The notes below the pieces were generated by a model. It made no database searches. It was not told the origin of the DNA and was given only the letters and a program-made list of their open reading frames with translations. The position numbers were made by a program, and so were the translations under genes. A stretch of DNA of 64,000 nucleotides from Maribellus maritimus (lineage in GTDB: Bacteria > Bacteroidota > Bacteroidia > Bacteroidales > Prolixibacteraceae): contig NZ_JAIKLE010000016.1 in the NCBI RefSeq assembly GCF_022267315.1, forward strand, positions 1 through 64,000, in the 5' to 3' direction. This document shows positions 9,623 to 18,741 of the stretch, one piece after another (the first letter of the stretch is position 1; each line of letters opens with the position of its first letter).

Positions 9623-10663
9623 ATGAAAAAAGTTATCTCTTTCCTGGCTATGACAGTGATTTTCTTTTCCTTTTCAAAAGCACAAAATGATTCAAACCCT
9701 AAGTTGGCGTTTGATTCCAACGGAAAATTAAAAATCCTTCAGTTTACCGACATTCATTTTAAATACAATTCCTACCGTTCTGACAGTGCTTTAATGTTGA
9801 TGAAAACAGCAGTTGAGGAAGAAAAACCTGATTTGGTTGTATTAACCGGCGATGTGGTTTGCTCGAAAAACACAAAAAAAGCATGGCTGGCTTTGGCAAA
9901 ACCGTTTATCGATGCCAAAGTTCCATGGGCTGTAACGCTTGGAAACCATGACATTGAGTACGAACTGACCAGCGACGAAATTATCGAAACCATCAGCGAA
10001 CTTCCATACAATCTCACCCAAAAAGGGCCAAAAGAAATTTCGGGTAGCGGAAATTATATTTTGGAAGTTAATGGTTCGAAATCAAAAGACACAAAAGCCA
10101 TTCTTTATTTTTTTGACTCACATTCCGGCCTTCCAAAAGAAAAAGGTTTGGGAAGTTACGACTGGATAAAATCGGATCAGATAGAATGGTACCGAAACCA
10201 AAGCAAAAAACTTACCGGGGAAAACAAAGGGACGCCTTATCCTGCTCTGGCTTTTTTCCACATTCCTCTTCCTGAATACAATGAGGTTTGGGGTAAGGAA
10301 AAAACTGTGGGTGTAAAAGAAGAAAAAGTTTGTTCGCCTGATATTAACTCGGGAATGTACAATGCTTTTCTGGAATCAGGAGATGTTATGGGAATGTTTG
10401 TAGGGCATGACCATGTAAACAATTACATTGGCACTTTACGAAATATTGCAATGGTTTACGGTCAGGCAACCGGACGAGAAACCTATGGAGACATAGGAAA
10501 AGGATATCGTGTGATTGAGCTGCATGAAGGTCAGCGAAAATTTGATACATGGGTTCGAATAAAATATAATGCCGACCGTGATAAAGATATCTGGGAACCA
10601 ACAAAAATTGCGGAAAAACAAAACTTTGTTACCTTCCCTGATTCATTTGCCGAAACAAAATAA
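9623..10663 (+). CDS. Secreted calcineurin-like metallophosphoesterase
   Basis: This 346-residue protein has a signal peptide (about residues 1-20, ending SKA) and a calcineurin-like phosphoesterase domain. The dimetal motifs appear in order: Asp43-x-His45 in FTDIHF, GDV at 76-78, GNHD at 107-110, a His in FFHIPLP, and GHDH at 261-264. The arrangement resembles the purple-acid-phosphatase-like branch that includes fungal Dcr2. It should act in the periplasm or outside the cell on phosphomonoesters or phosphodiesters; the substrate is unknown. The gene is monocistronic and is followed by a strong hairpin terminator. Confidence 0.88.
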   Translation: MKKVISFLAMTVIFFSFSKAQNDSNPKLAFDSNGKLKILQFTDIHFKYNSYRSDSALMLMKTAVEEEKPDLVVLTGDVVCSKNTKKAWLALAKPFIDAKVPWAVTLGNHDIEYELTSDEIIETISELPYNLTQKGPKEISGSGNYILEVNGSKSKDTKAILYFFDSHSGLPKEKGLGSYDWIKSDQIEWYRNQSKKLTGENKGTPYPALAFFHIPLPEYNEVWGKEKTVGVKEEKVCSPDINSGMYNAFLESGDVMGMFVGHDHVNNYIGTLRNIAMVYGQATGRETYGDIGKGYRVIELHEGQRKFDTWVRIKYNADRDKDIWEPTKIAEKQNFVTFPDSFAETK

Positions 10664-10690
10664 CTGCGAATAAATTTATTCAATAAAAAG

Positions 10691-10724
10691 AATGCAGTCC
10701 CAAAACCGGAGACTGCATTTTTTT
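10691..10724. terminator. Bidirectional intrinsic terminator
   Basis: The arms AATGCAGTC (10691-10699) and GACTGCATT (10711-10719) pair perfectly across an 11-base loop and run into seven T residues at 10718-10724. A short A-rich run on the left side allows it to work for the convergent Spy-like gene as well. Confidence 0.8.
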
Positions 10725-11091
10725 ACCCGTCAGCATGCTTTTCGTGCATTTTTTTACGTAATTCTTTTCGTTTTCCCTGATAAGTTTCAAACTGTATATC
10801 AGTCAATATTTCTTTCAGTTTTGTATCTTTTTCTTCTATAATTAGACGAGCCTTTTTGAGCTTGTTCAAACGTCCCGGCATACTTCTAATTTCTTCCATT
10901 TTCAAGGCATATTTTAGATTGAGTGAATCAATCACTCCCAACTGTTGTTCATCCAACTCAAGGTTGTCCTTCATCCATTGGGTTTGAAATTGCGCTCTTT
11001 CCTGGGGTGTACGCCCATCTCCTGCATTTTGAGAAAAGCTATCTACTACAAAAGCCAAGGCAACGATACTGAGCAAAATAATTCTTTTCAT
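10723..11091 (-). CDS. Small periplasmic Spy/LTXXQ-like protein
   Basis: This 122-residue protein has a cleavable signal peptide (MKRIILLSIVALAFVVDSFSQ) and a mature part that is almost entirely charged helix. LELDEQQLGVIDSLN resembles the LTxxQ motif of Spy/CpxP periplasmic chaperone-like proteins, and the C-terminus is strongly basic (GKRKELRKKMHEKH). Such proteins are often found near extracytoplasmic stress regulators, but no sigma factor lies here. The frame continues upstream to 11196, but that extension is highly basic and precedes the signal peptide, so ATG 11091 is preferred. A purine-rich AGAAAGAAAA stretch lies just upstream of it. Confidence 0.7.
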   Translation of the reverse strand: MKRIILLSIVALAFVVDSFSQNAGDGRTPQERAQFQTQWMKDNLELDEQQLGVIDSLNLKYALKMEEIRSMPGRLNKLKKARLIIEEKDTKLKEILTDIQFETYQGKRKELRKKMHEKHADG

Positions 11092-11403
11092 TTTCTTTCT
11101 TTTTTGTTTCTTATGTTCCGCTTTAAAAATTCCAGACCCTACTTTTTGATTTGACTTTCTATTTACCTTCAAACTCGCAAACCAAAAGCAGTACATAAAA
11201 ACGGTAGGTTTCCGGTTGTGCGTCCACTTTTTTTTAAAAAAACAAGTAACTTATTTAGCTGACAAAAATTTATACACTTTGTGTAAAAAAATTTTACAGT
11301 AACTTAAACACAAATCCCAACAAATATCTGATAATATCACAGTTACAAATGAGGCATCAGATTTGGGGAATATATAAAGAAACCTTTTCTTTAATTGTTA
11401 ATC
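11092..11403. promoter_or_regulatory. 312-base divergent intergenic region with inverted repeat
   Basis: This region separates the reverse Spy-like gene from permease 3. It contains an inverted repeat with arms around TACAC (11273-11277) and GTGTA (11281-11285), separated by TTT; with flanking A/T bases the arms reach nine positions with one mismatch. The same GnCAA-(12 bases)-TACACTTTG-GTAA layout recurs before permease 7 (21167-21192). It could be an operator or a promoter with a noncanonical -7 box (TACACTTTG). No short gene was recognised here. Confidence 0.4.
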
Positions 11404-13716
11404 ATGAAAATCAAAACTGTTTTCAGAAGCCTTTTCCGATTTCGTTTAAACTCATCAATAATTATCGTAAGCCTGGCCATTGGAATTGCCTGCATGAATC
11501 TCATCACAATTTTTATTATCCGGGAAAACAACGCCGATGGATTTCAAAAAAATAAAAAGAATATTTATGCCCTGCAAGCCGACGACCCATTTCGTAAAGG
11601 CCAGAAAATGTATTACATCCGACAAGGGGCAGCAGAATACATGAAAGATAATTTTGCCGAAGTGAAAGATTTCTGCCGGATTATAAATGCCAGTCCATCG
11701 AAAGTAAACGCGAATAGCCAGGATTATTTTGACGACAAAAAAACAATTGCTGTTTCACCCAACTTCTTCACGTTTTTTTCCTATAAACTTATTTCAGGGA
11801 ATCCGACACGAGTGCTGGAGACAAAACAAAATGTTGTTATTTCAGACAAGCTGGCAATGAAATATTTTGGAACGCTAAATGTGATTGGGCAAAAACTATT
11901 ATTTCCCGACGGAGACAAAGACACTGAGATGTTTATAAGCGGCGTTTTTGAAAAGCCGGAAGAGAGCACGCAGCTGGAATTTGATATGGTAAAACTGATT
12001 GGAGAAAACGACTCGCGTTGTTACCTGCTTTTAAATGAAAATACCAATATTGCGCGATTGGAAGATAAGTTTGCCCAAAACAAGGAAAACATCCCGATAG
12101 TACACGACGGAACCCCCGGCACACATTATCTTAAAAATTTGAAGGCAGCTTATTTTGACACTTCCCGACGACAAACCATTGAAAACAGTCGTGAAAAAAA
12201 CGATCTGATAGTTGCACTGGTAATCGCTTTGATGATTCTTGGAGTCGCTCTTTTTAACTATCTCGGTTTAATTAATAACCGGCTAATGGAAAAAAATCGC
12301 GAATATTCAATCAGAAGGGTAAACGGAGGATCAAAATCAAACCTCGTAGCCGGTTTTATGACGGAAACATTTATTTTGATTGGTATAGCTTTTACTTTTA
12401 GCCTTATTTTGATGATCTGGGCCGTTCCGTTTTTTAATCAGCTAACGACTACTTCGATAACAACAGCTTTTCTTTTCAGCCTGAAAAATATTCTTCTGCT
12501 TTTGGGAGTGCCCGTTTTAATAATACTGGCTTCCTTTTTATTCTCTCTTTTAAGAATGAACAAAAGTGTAAAAACAGAAGCCTTGAAAACAGGGAAACTA
12601 CTGCTGCCCGGCAAATTTCAAATACCGGCATTTAATATCGTACAACTGGCCATTTCAGTAGTTTTAATTGTTGGTTCGATTATTATTCTGAAACAGATAA
12701 ATTACATTACCAACAAAAATATCGGTATCGACAAAAATGTGCTGGAAGTAAAAATCCCGATGCAACACAAAAATCTCTCCCAGGTATTTAAAGCTGAACT
12801 GGAAAAAAGCCCGTCGATTGAATTGGTTTCGCTGGCAAATGCGTCGCCGGTTTTGGAACATGCGATGATTTTGTTGCACTACGATGAAAATGGTGTTGAC
12901 AAACAATATACTCCGGCGCTTTTTTGGGGCGACGAAAACTATCCGAAAGCCCTGGGAATTGAAATTGTAAAAGGCGACAATTTTTCAGAAAATGCAGATG
13001 CCAACCAAAATAAATGTATTGTAAATGAATCTCTGGCGGCTCTTTTTCCTAACCAGGATTTAGTCGGGAAAAAACTACCCGGTACTGAAAATGACATTGT
13101 TATTGGCATTTGTAAAGATTTCCATTACGGAAGCTTAAAACAAGTAATTGAACCTGCCTACATTGCATTTGGAAGCGATGGATTTTTCCTTATGGTTAAA
13201 CCCATTGCAAATCAGACTGCGCAGGCCCGAAAAGCAGTTGCTGACACATGGAATGAGCTCATTACAGAGTTTCCGCTAAATATGGAATCAATAGGTGATC
13301 GCTATGAGTGGATGCACCGCGAGAATAAAAACTATGCAAAACTCATTGGAGCATGCTGTATCATCAGTGTATTTTTATCTATGATAGGGCTGTTTGCTGT
13401 TTCTTTCCACACCAGCCGCAGGCGGATAAAAGAAATTGGAATCCGCAAAGTAAACGGGGCAAAAACTTCTGAAATACTGGCATTGCTAAATAAAGATTTT
13501 CTGATTTGGGTAGCCATTGCAACCATTATTGCCTTACCGGTGGGCTGGTATTTTATGCACAAATGGCTGGAAGGTTTTGTATATAAAACCAACTTAAGCT
13601 GGTGGATATTTTCCCTGGCAGGAGTTATCGCATTGACAATTGCACTGGTAACCGTTTCCATTCAATCTTGGAAAGCAGCTAGCAGGAATCCGGTGGAGGC
13701 ATTACGATATGAGTGA
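11404..13716 (+). CDS. ABC transporter permease, duplicated MacB/FtsX type (permease 3)
   Basis: At 770 residues this is the shortest of the eight paralogues. Its first helix lies near residues 18-40. The first-half region that aligns with the FtsX motif reads EYSIRRVNGGSKSN, a degenerate version. The second half has KEIGIRKVNGA (KVNGA at 682-686), and the protein ends NPVEALRYE. The first-half degeneration suggests that the two halves do different jobs. An in-frame ATG lies three codons upstream (11395), but ATG 11404 gives the typical MKIK start. Permease 4 follows after 118 bases without a visible terminator, so 11404-21108 may be one transcription unit. Confidence 0.9.
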   Translation: MKIKTVFRSLFRFRLNSSIIIVSLAIGIACMNLITIFIIRENNADGFQKNKKNIYALQADDPFRKGQKMYYIRQGAAEYMKDNFAEVKDFCRIINASPSKVNANSQDYFDDKKTIAVSPNFFTFFSYKLISGNPTRVLETKQNVVISDKLAMKYFGTLNVIGQKLLFPDGDKDTEMFISGVFEKPEESTQLEFDMVKLIGENDSRCYLLLNENTNIARLEDKFAQNKENIPIVHDGTPGTHYLKNLKAAYFDTSRRQTIENSREKNDLIVALVIALMILGVALFNYLGLINNRLMEKNREYSIRRVNGGSKSNLVAGFMTETFILIGIAFTFSLILMIWAVPFFNQLTTTSITTAFLFSLKNILLLLGVPVLIILASFLFSLLRMNKSVKTEALKTGKLLLPGKFQIPAFNIVQLAISVVLIVGSIIILKQINYITNKNIGIDKNVLEVKIPMQHKNLSQVFKAELEKSPSIELVSLANASPVLEHAMILLHYDENGVDKQYTPALFWGDENYPKALGIEIVKGDNFSENADANQNKCIVNESLAALFPNQDLVGKKLPGTENDIVIGICKDFHYGSLKQVIEPAYIAFGSDGFFLMVKPIANQTAQARKAVADTWNELITEFPLNMESIGDRYEWMHRENKNYAKLIGACCIISVFLSMIGLFAVSFHTSRRRIKEIGIRKVNGAKTSEILALLNKDFLIWVAIATIIALPVGWYFMHKWLEGFVYKTNLSWWIFSLAGVIALTIALVTVSIQSWKAASRNPVEALRYE

Positions 13717-13834
13717 GACAAAGGGTAAAATTACGGAGGATGAAGACACCCGGATATGAATAACAAAACCTAACTGTAGCTTCAGAGTCAAAGCACAGAG
13801 TATAAACAATGTAATTTTAAAAAAAACAAATACA

Positions 13835-16222
13835 ATGTTTAAGCACCAGTTAAAAGTCAGCTTGCGAAAAGCGTTACGTAACAAAGTTTATTCCGTCATA
13901 AATATCGCAGGATTAACTATCGGGATAATTTCAACGCTGTTTATTTTTAACTATGTAACACATGAATTGTTAACTGATACTTTTACGAAAAATACGCAGA
14001 ACACATACCGGGTCCTCTCCACTAATCCCAGGCTGGATTACCGTTCGTCAATGACAGCATTACCGATGGGTCCCGCTTTAAAGGATGCATCTCCGGAAGT
14101 TGTTGAATTTGCACGAATTGAATATATATCGCCTTCTTATCCGGTAGAAATTCAAAAAGGAGAAACCGTAATAAAAGAATCAAACTTCGTTTACGCCGAC
14201 CCGCAAATCGTTAAAATATTAAATTACGATGTTCTTATGGGTGATATCGAGAGATTGGAGAACACTCCATTTGCTGTCGCAATCACTCAATCAACCGCAA
14301 AAAAATACTTTGGAAATAAGAATCCTGTTGGTGAATACCTGACTCTGAACCATAACATTTACGAAATTCAAAATCAGCCAATGTTGGTTGCGGCAGTAAT
14401 TAAAGACTTTCCGACCAACTCCAGTGTATGTTACGATTTTATTGCCAATCTGCCCGAAGAAGAAAAAACATCAAATAATTGGGGTCAAAACTGCATAGAG
14501 TTACTGTTAAAACTAAATACACCAATTGGTGCAGCACAGGTTGAAAAATTAATCCCAGAAGTATTTCAAAAACATACTGGCCACGAAACGAGAAGTCGCT
14601 ATCAGCTTCAAGCATACAAAGACATCTATTTTCACTCGGCTGATGTTAACGACCTGAGAAAAAAGGGATCTTTCCGTTTTATTCTCATCTTATCAGCAAT
14701 TGGGTTAATAATAGTTTTCCTGATAATTTCCAACTATTTGGTTTTAAACACCGCATTAATAACCAAATATGTGAGCGATTTTGGAATTCAGAAAACACTT
14801 GGCGCCGGGAAAAAGCAACTTAAGAGTATAATTTATACCGATCTGTTTTTTCATTTGATTGTAGCAGTTGTTTTCTCAATTTTGCTAAGTAATTTATTCA
14901 TTGAAAAATTTTATGAAATTATTGATCCCGGGAAAATAATTTCGTTCAAAGTAAACTTGTATTTATTCCTGCTCTTTTTCATTTTTATTGTTCTTACAGC
15001 CTGGTTAACAGGGACAGTTCTACTCCGGTTTATATCCGGAATTCAAACGGGAAAAATACTCAAATCCGGTTATCTGTCCACCGCAAAAATTTCAAATATC
15101 AGAAAGTCATTATTGGTTGCACAGATGTCTGTTTTTATCGCACTTATACTTTGTTCAATATTGATAATCAAACAACTCAATTACATCAAAAACAAAGACC
15201 TTGGGTTCGATTTTCACAATGTTGTAAATGTATTTATTCCCGAAGACGAAGAATTTAAACAAATAGCTGTTGAAATGGACCAATCTCCATTTATTTCTTC
15301 ATTTAGCAACGGTGAGCTTCTGCCTCTTAAAAAATATAATCCTTATGAAATAAGCCTCTCAAATGGAACAAAAACAGAAAGTCAGATTATTACCGGGGAT
15401 GACAAATTTATAAATACATACAATATCAAATTGGTGAAAGGAAGCAATCTGAATCCCATACTTTTCCCAAAAACTCTTGATGGTTTTTATGAAAACAGAG
15501 ACAAGCGGGTGGTTGAAGTTTTGGTTAACGAAGAATTTGTAAAAAGAGCCAAAATCAGTAATCCCGAAGGCGAACTACTTAAAATTGGGAAAACACGTGC
15601 ACGAATTGTTGGAGTGGTAGAAAACTTCAATTTTCTTTCGCTATACCAATCAATAAAACCGGCTATTATCGTTTACGATCTTCCCTCTTCCTTATACGGA
15701 TACATAATTAAGCTAAATAGCAATAATTATAATAAGGGGATGGAGATGCTCAATAGCTTTTTCAACGAAAACCTGCCCGGATATCCATTTTACCCGGAAG
15801 AATACAGCTACAAAAAAGAATATCAAACCGAAATTGTACTTCGAAAAATGATCAGTTTATTTACGGCACTGGCTATTTTTATTTCATCTATCGGTTTGTT
15901 TGGACTATCTTTTTTTATGTCCAGACAAAGAACCAAGGAAATCGGCATCCGCAAAGTGAATGGAGCCAAAGTTTCAGAAGTAATGGTGATGTTAAACAGA
16001 GATTTTGTAAAATGGGTAGCCGTTGCATTTGGACTCGCAGCCCCGATTGCCTATTACTCAATGAACAAATGGCTCGAAAACTTTGCCTACAAAACCAATT
16101 TTAGCTGGTGGATATTTGCAATAGCAGGAATATTTGCGATGGGAATTGCCTTGCTAACCGTAAGCTGGCAAAGCTGGCGGGCCGCTGCAAAAAATCCTGT
16201 TGAAGCATTAAGATATGAATAA
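13835..16222 (+). CDS. ABC transporter permease, duplicated MacB/FtsX type (permease 4)
   Basis: This is a 795-residue paralogue. TM1 lies near residues 21-43. The first-half motif is DFGIQKTLGAGKKQ, partly degenerate, and the second half keeps KEIGIRKVNGA. The second helix bundle and the NPVEALRYE end closely match permease 1 (KNPVE, SWQSWRAA). The periplasmic domains are clearly more divergent than the C-terminal bundle. Only 25 bases separate its stop from permease 5, which supports cotranscription. Confidence 0.9.
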   Translation: MFKHQLKVSLRKALRNKVYSVINIAGLTIGIISTLFIFNYVTHELLTDTFTKNTQNTYRVLSTNPRLDYRSSMTALPMGPALKDASPEVVEFARIEYISPSYPVEIQKGETVIKESNFVYADPQIVKILNYDVLMGDIERLENTPFAVAITQSTAKKYFGNKNPVGEYLTLNHNIYEIQNQPMLVAAVIKDFPTNSSVCYDFIANLPEEEKTSNNWGQNCIELLLKLNTPIGAAQVEKLIPEVFQKHTGHETRSRYQLQAYKDIYFHSADVNDLRKKGSFRFILILSAIGLIIVFLIISNYLVLNTALITKYVSDFGIQKTLGAGKKQLKSIIYTDLFFHLIVAVVFSILLSNLFIEKFYEIIDPGKIISFKVNLYLFLLFFIFIVLTAWLTGTVLLRFISGIQTGKILKSGYLSTAKISNIRKSLLVAQMSVFIALILCSILIIKQLNYIKNKDLGFDFHNVVNVFIPEDEEFKQIAVEMDQSPFISSFSNGELLPLKKYNPYEISLSNGTKTESQIITGDDKFINTYNIKLVKGSNLNPILFPKTLDGFYENRDKRVVEVLVNEEFVKRAKISNPEGELLKIGKTRARIVGVVENFNFLSLYQSIKPAIIVYDLPSSLYGYIIKLNSNNYNKGMEMLNSFFNENLPGYPFYPEEYSYKKEYQTEIVLRKMISLFTALAIFISSIGLFGLSFFMSRQRTKEIGIRKVNGAKVSEVMVMLNRDFVKWVAVAFGLAAPIAYYSMNKWLENFAYKTNFSWWIFAIAGIFAMGIALLTVSWQSWRAAAKNPVEALRYE

Positions 16223-16247
16223 CAAAACCTAATAAGTTTTAATCGTC

Positions 16248-18617
16248 ATGTTAAAAAACTACCTCACATCAGCACTCCGTTTTCTACAACGAAATAAACT
16301 TTTTGCCGGAATCAACATCCTCGGACTTTCGCTTGCCCTGGCAGCATCATTTATAATTCTGCTGTTTGTTATCAACGAATTGAGTTACAACACCAACTTC
16401 AAAAACCGAAAACAAATTTACCGGGTTTTAGAACATTCTGTTGAATACAAAAGAACCAGTGCCCATACTCCATATATACTGTCAAAAAATATAACAGATG
16501 AATTTCCACAGGTAAAACATGTCGCGTCTGTTAGTGGCGCGGGAAGATTTAGCGTTAAATTGAATGATGAGCTAATCCCTGTACCTAATGCGATGAGTGC
16601 CAATTCAGATATATTTAAAATTTTTAATATTCCCTTTGTTGGTCAACAGAACAATATCCTTGACGAACCAAATTCAATTGTTCTTTCACGAAATTTGACT
16701 CAAAAATTATTCCCCGGCGAAGATCCGATTGGAAGGAAACTGATTACTCAGATAAATGAAAAAGAGGAAATTTTTGTGGTTAAGGGGATTTTTAATGATA
16801 TTCCGGTTAATTCAACTATCAAGGCTGATTGTTTTTTCAGTTCAAAATACCTGATGAAGCGACTCACCCAGGGCATTAAAGACGAGAATTCTGAAACGAA
16901 CTGGCATTCCAATTTTTGGATGACCTGGCTTTTACTGGACAAAAATGCAAATGCGGCTTCACTTGATGAACCGTTCAGAGCACTGGAGAAAAAGGCTTTT
17001 GGCGCAGAGCCTAAATACAATTTTTCTCTGCAGAATTTATCCGATGTGTATTTGCATTCACAAGGAATTGAATATAGCGGCCTGACAGGTAATTTGAAAA
17101 ACATCCGTATATTTTCGGCTATTGCCCTACTTATTATTATTGTTGCTGCTTTTAATTACGTTATTCTTTCAACCGCCGTATCAACAGGCAGAACGAAAGA
17201 AATCGGAATTCGGAAAACCAGTGGCGCCAGTGTCCAATCTATACGAAAACAGTTGTTAAATGAATCCATCGTTTTTGCTATGTTGGTTTTACCTATCGCT
17301 TTATTTTTGGCTACACTGGGAAAACCTTATGCCGAAGACCTATTCCAAACGAAACTTTTGATTGTCAGATCAAACATTATTATTTATATCGTAGTTTATG
17401 TGGTACTTACACTGACCATCGGATTGGCGTCAGGATTATATACCGCTTCGTTTTTATCCAAATTAAATGTAATCAGCATTTTAAAAAATTCGGCACAAAC
17501 CGGAAGGCGGAAATCCCGGGTTCGTTTTGCCCTGATTGTGGTGCAGTTAATCATATTTTGCTCTTTTGTATCTAGCACTTTAATTATTCGTTCACAATAC
17601 AAATATGCACTCCAAAAGGATCCGGGGTATTATAACCATGATATTCTGTTTATTAATATGGGAAGAGACCAACAAAATTCAGCAGCATTTATAAATAGTA
17701 TCAAAACTTACCCGAATATTATTTCAGCAGGTGGTTCATTGGATGCCCTTCCTCTGCCTTACCAATTTCAACACTTTAATATTGAACATTTACAGGACTC
17801 GGCAAAAAAAGTAACCGTTGAACTTTTTGGGGTTGATTATGATTTTATTGAAACCATGGGAATTCAAATTCTTGAAGGAAGAAGTTTTTCTCATGAGTTT
17901 GGCAGCGATGAAAGCAGCTCATTCCTCATAAACGAAGCAGCGGTTAAAGCACTGGGAATAACCGAGCCGATTGGAAAGCCGTTAAGCGATGGAAAAATTA
18001 TCGGTGTAATGAAAGATTTTAATTTTCACCCTTTATATAGTGAAATTCCACCTTTAATAGTAGTTGCTTCAGACAACTATGTTTCGCAGGTAGGTGTTCA
18101 TTACAAACCGGGCACACTCGAAGATCTTCTGCCTCTTATTAAAAGTGAATGGGAGAAAATTGCTCCCACACAGCCGTTCAATTATAAAACCATTGAAGAG
18201 TTTTTAAAAGAAATTTATATTAACGAGAAAAACCTAAGCGTAATAATTTCAGTTTTTGCGCTGTTTTCACTTCTAATTGCATCATTCGGATTGTTTGGAT
18301 TAACACTTTTTATGGTAAAGAACCAGACAAAAGAAATTGGAATAAAAAAAGTTATTGGAAGTTCGGAGAAAATGATTGTATTTTCTTTCCTGCGAAAAAA
18401 TTTGTTTATGGTAGCTCTTGCCAGTTTTTTGTCGATTCCTCCTACCATTTTTATTATGAATCGTTGGCTCAGCAACTTTTCTTTTAAAACCAATATTGAA
18501 TGGTGGGTATTTGCTTTGGCTTTTGTAACTGCCGCACTTGTAGTGTTAGGTACAGTATTTTATCATTCTTTCAGAGCTTCTCGCGTTAACCCGGTGAAGG
18601 CATTAAGGTATGAATAA
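16248..18617 (+). CDS. ABC transporter permease, duplicated MacB/FtsX type (permease 5, variant subtype)
   Basis: This 789-residue permease belongs with permease 6 to a distinct subtype. Both share KLFAGINILGLSLALAAS in TM1 and NRKQIYRVL after it. Both carry KEIGIRKTSGA or KEVGIRKTSGA in the first half, and the second half has KEIGIKKVIGSSEK in place of KVNGA. The C-terminal loop reads RWLSNFSFK instead of KWLENFAYK, and the protein ends NPVKALRYE. The first-half FtsX motif is thus intact while the second is altered, the opposite of permeases 3 and 4. It starts 25 bases after permease 4. Confidence 0.9.
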   Translation: MLKNYLTSALRFLQRNKLFAGINILGLSLALAASFIILLFVINELSYNTNFKNRKQIYRVLEHSVEYKRTSAHTPYILSKNITDEFPQVKHVASVSGAGRFSVKLNDELIPVPNAMSANSDIFKIFNIPFVGQQNNILDEPNSIVLSRNLTQKLFPGEDPIGRKLITQINEKEEIFVVKGIFNDIPVNSTIKADCFFSSKYLMKRLTQGIKDENSETNWHSNFWMTWLLLDKNANAASLDEPFRALEKKAFGAEPKYNFSLQNLSDVYLHSQGIEYSGLTGNLKNIRIFSAIALLIIIVAAFNYVILSTAVSTGRTKEIGIRKTSGASVQSIRKQLLNESIVFAMLVLPIALFLATLGKPYAEDLFQTKLLIVRSNIIIYIVVYVVLTLTIGLASGLYTASFLSKLNVISILKNSAQTGRRKSRVRFALIVVQLIIFCSFVSSTLIIRSQYKYALQKDPGYYNHDILFINMGRDQQNSAAFINSIKTYPNIISAGGSLDALPLPYQFQHFNIEHLQDSAKKVTVELFGVDYDFIETMGIQILEGRSFSHEFGSDESSSFLINEAAVKALGITEPIGKPLSDGKIIGVMKDFNFHPLYSEIPPLIVVASDNYVSQVGVHYKPGTLEDLLPLIKSEWEKIAPTQPFNYKTIEEFLKEIYINEKNLSVIISVFALFSLLIASFGLFGLTLFMVKNQTKEIGIKKVIGSSEKMIVFSFLRKNLFMVALASFLSIPPTIFIMNRWLSNFSFKTNIEWWVFALAFVTAALVVLGTVFYHSFRASRVNPVKALRYE

Positions 18618-18705
18618 AACAAAACCTACTTTGAATAATTTTTTAATGTTAACGAACAAAAATATGCTTTCAGCGAAAAAGAATGAAAGCAAAATGAAAA
18701 GAACT

Positions 18706-18713
18706 TACATTTG
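18706..18713 (+). promoter_or_regulatory. Bacteroidota -7 promoter element
   Basis: TACATTTG matches TAnnTTTG and lies 28 bases before the ATG of permease 6. It would allow permease 6 to be expressed apart from permeases 3-5. No clear -33 TTTG was found at the usual distance. Confidence 0.4.
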
Positions 18714-18741
18714 AATAAAAACAATAATAAAATATAAACCA

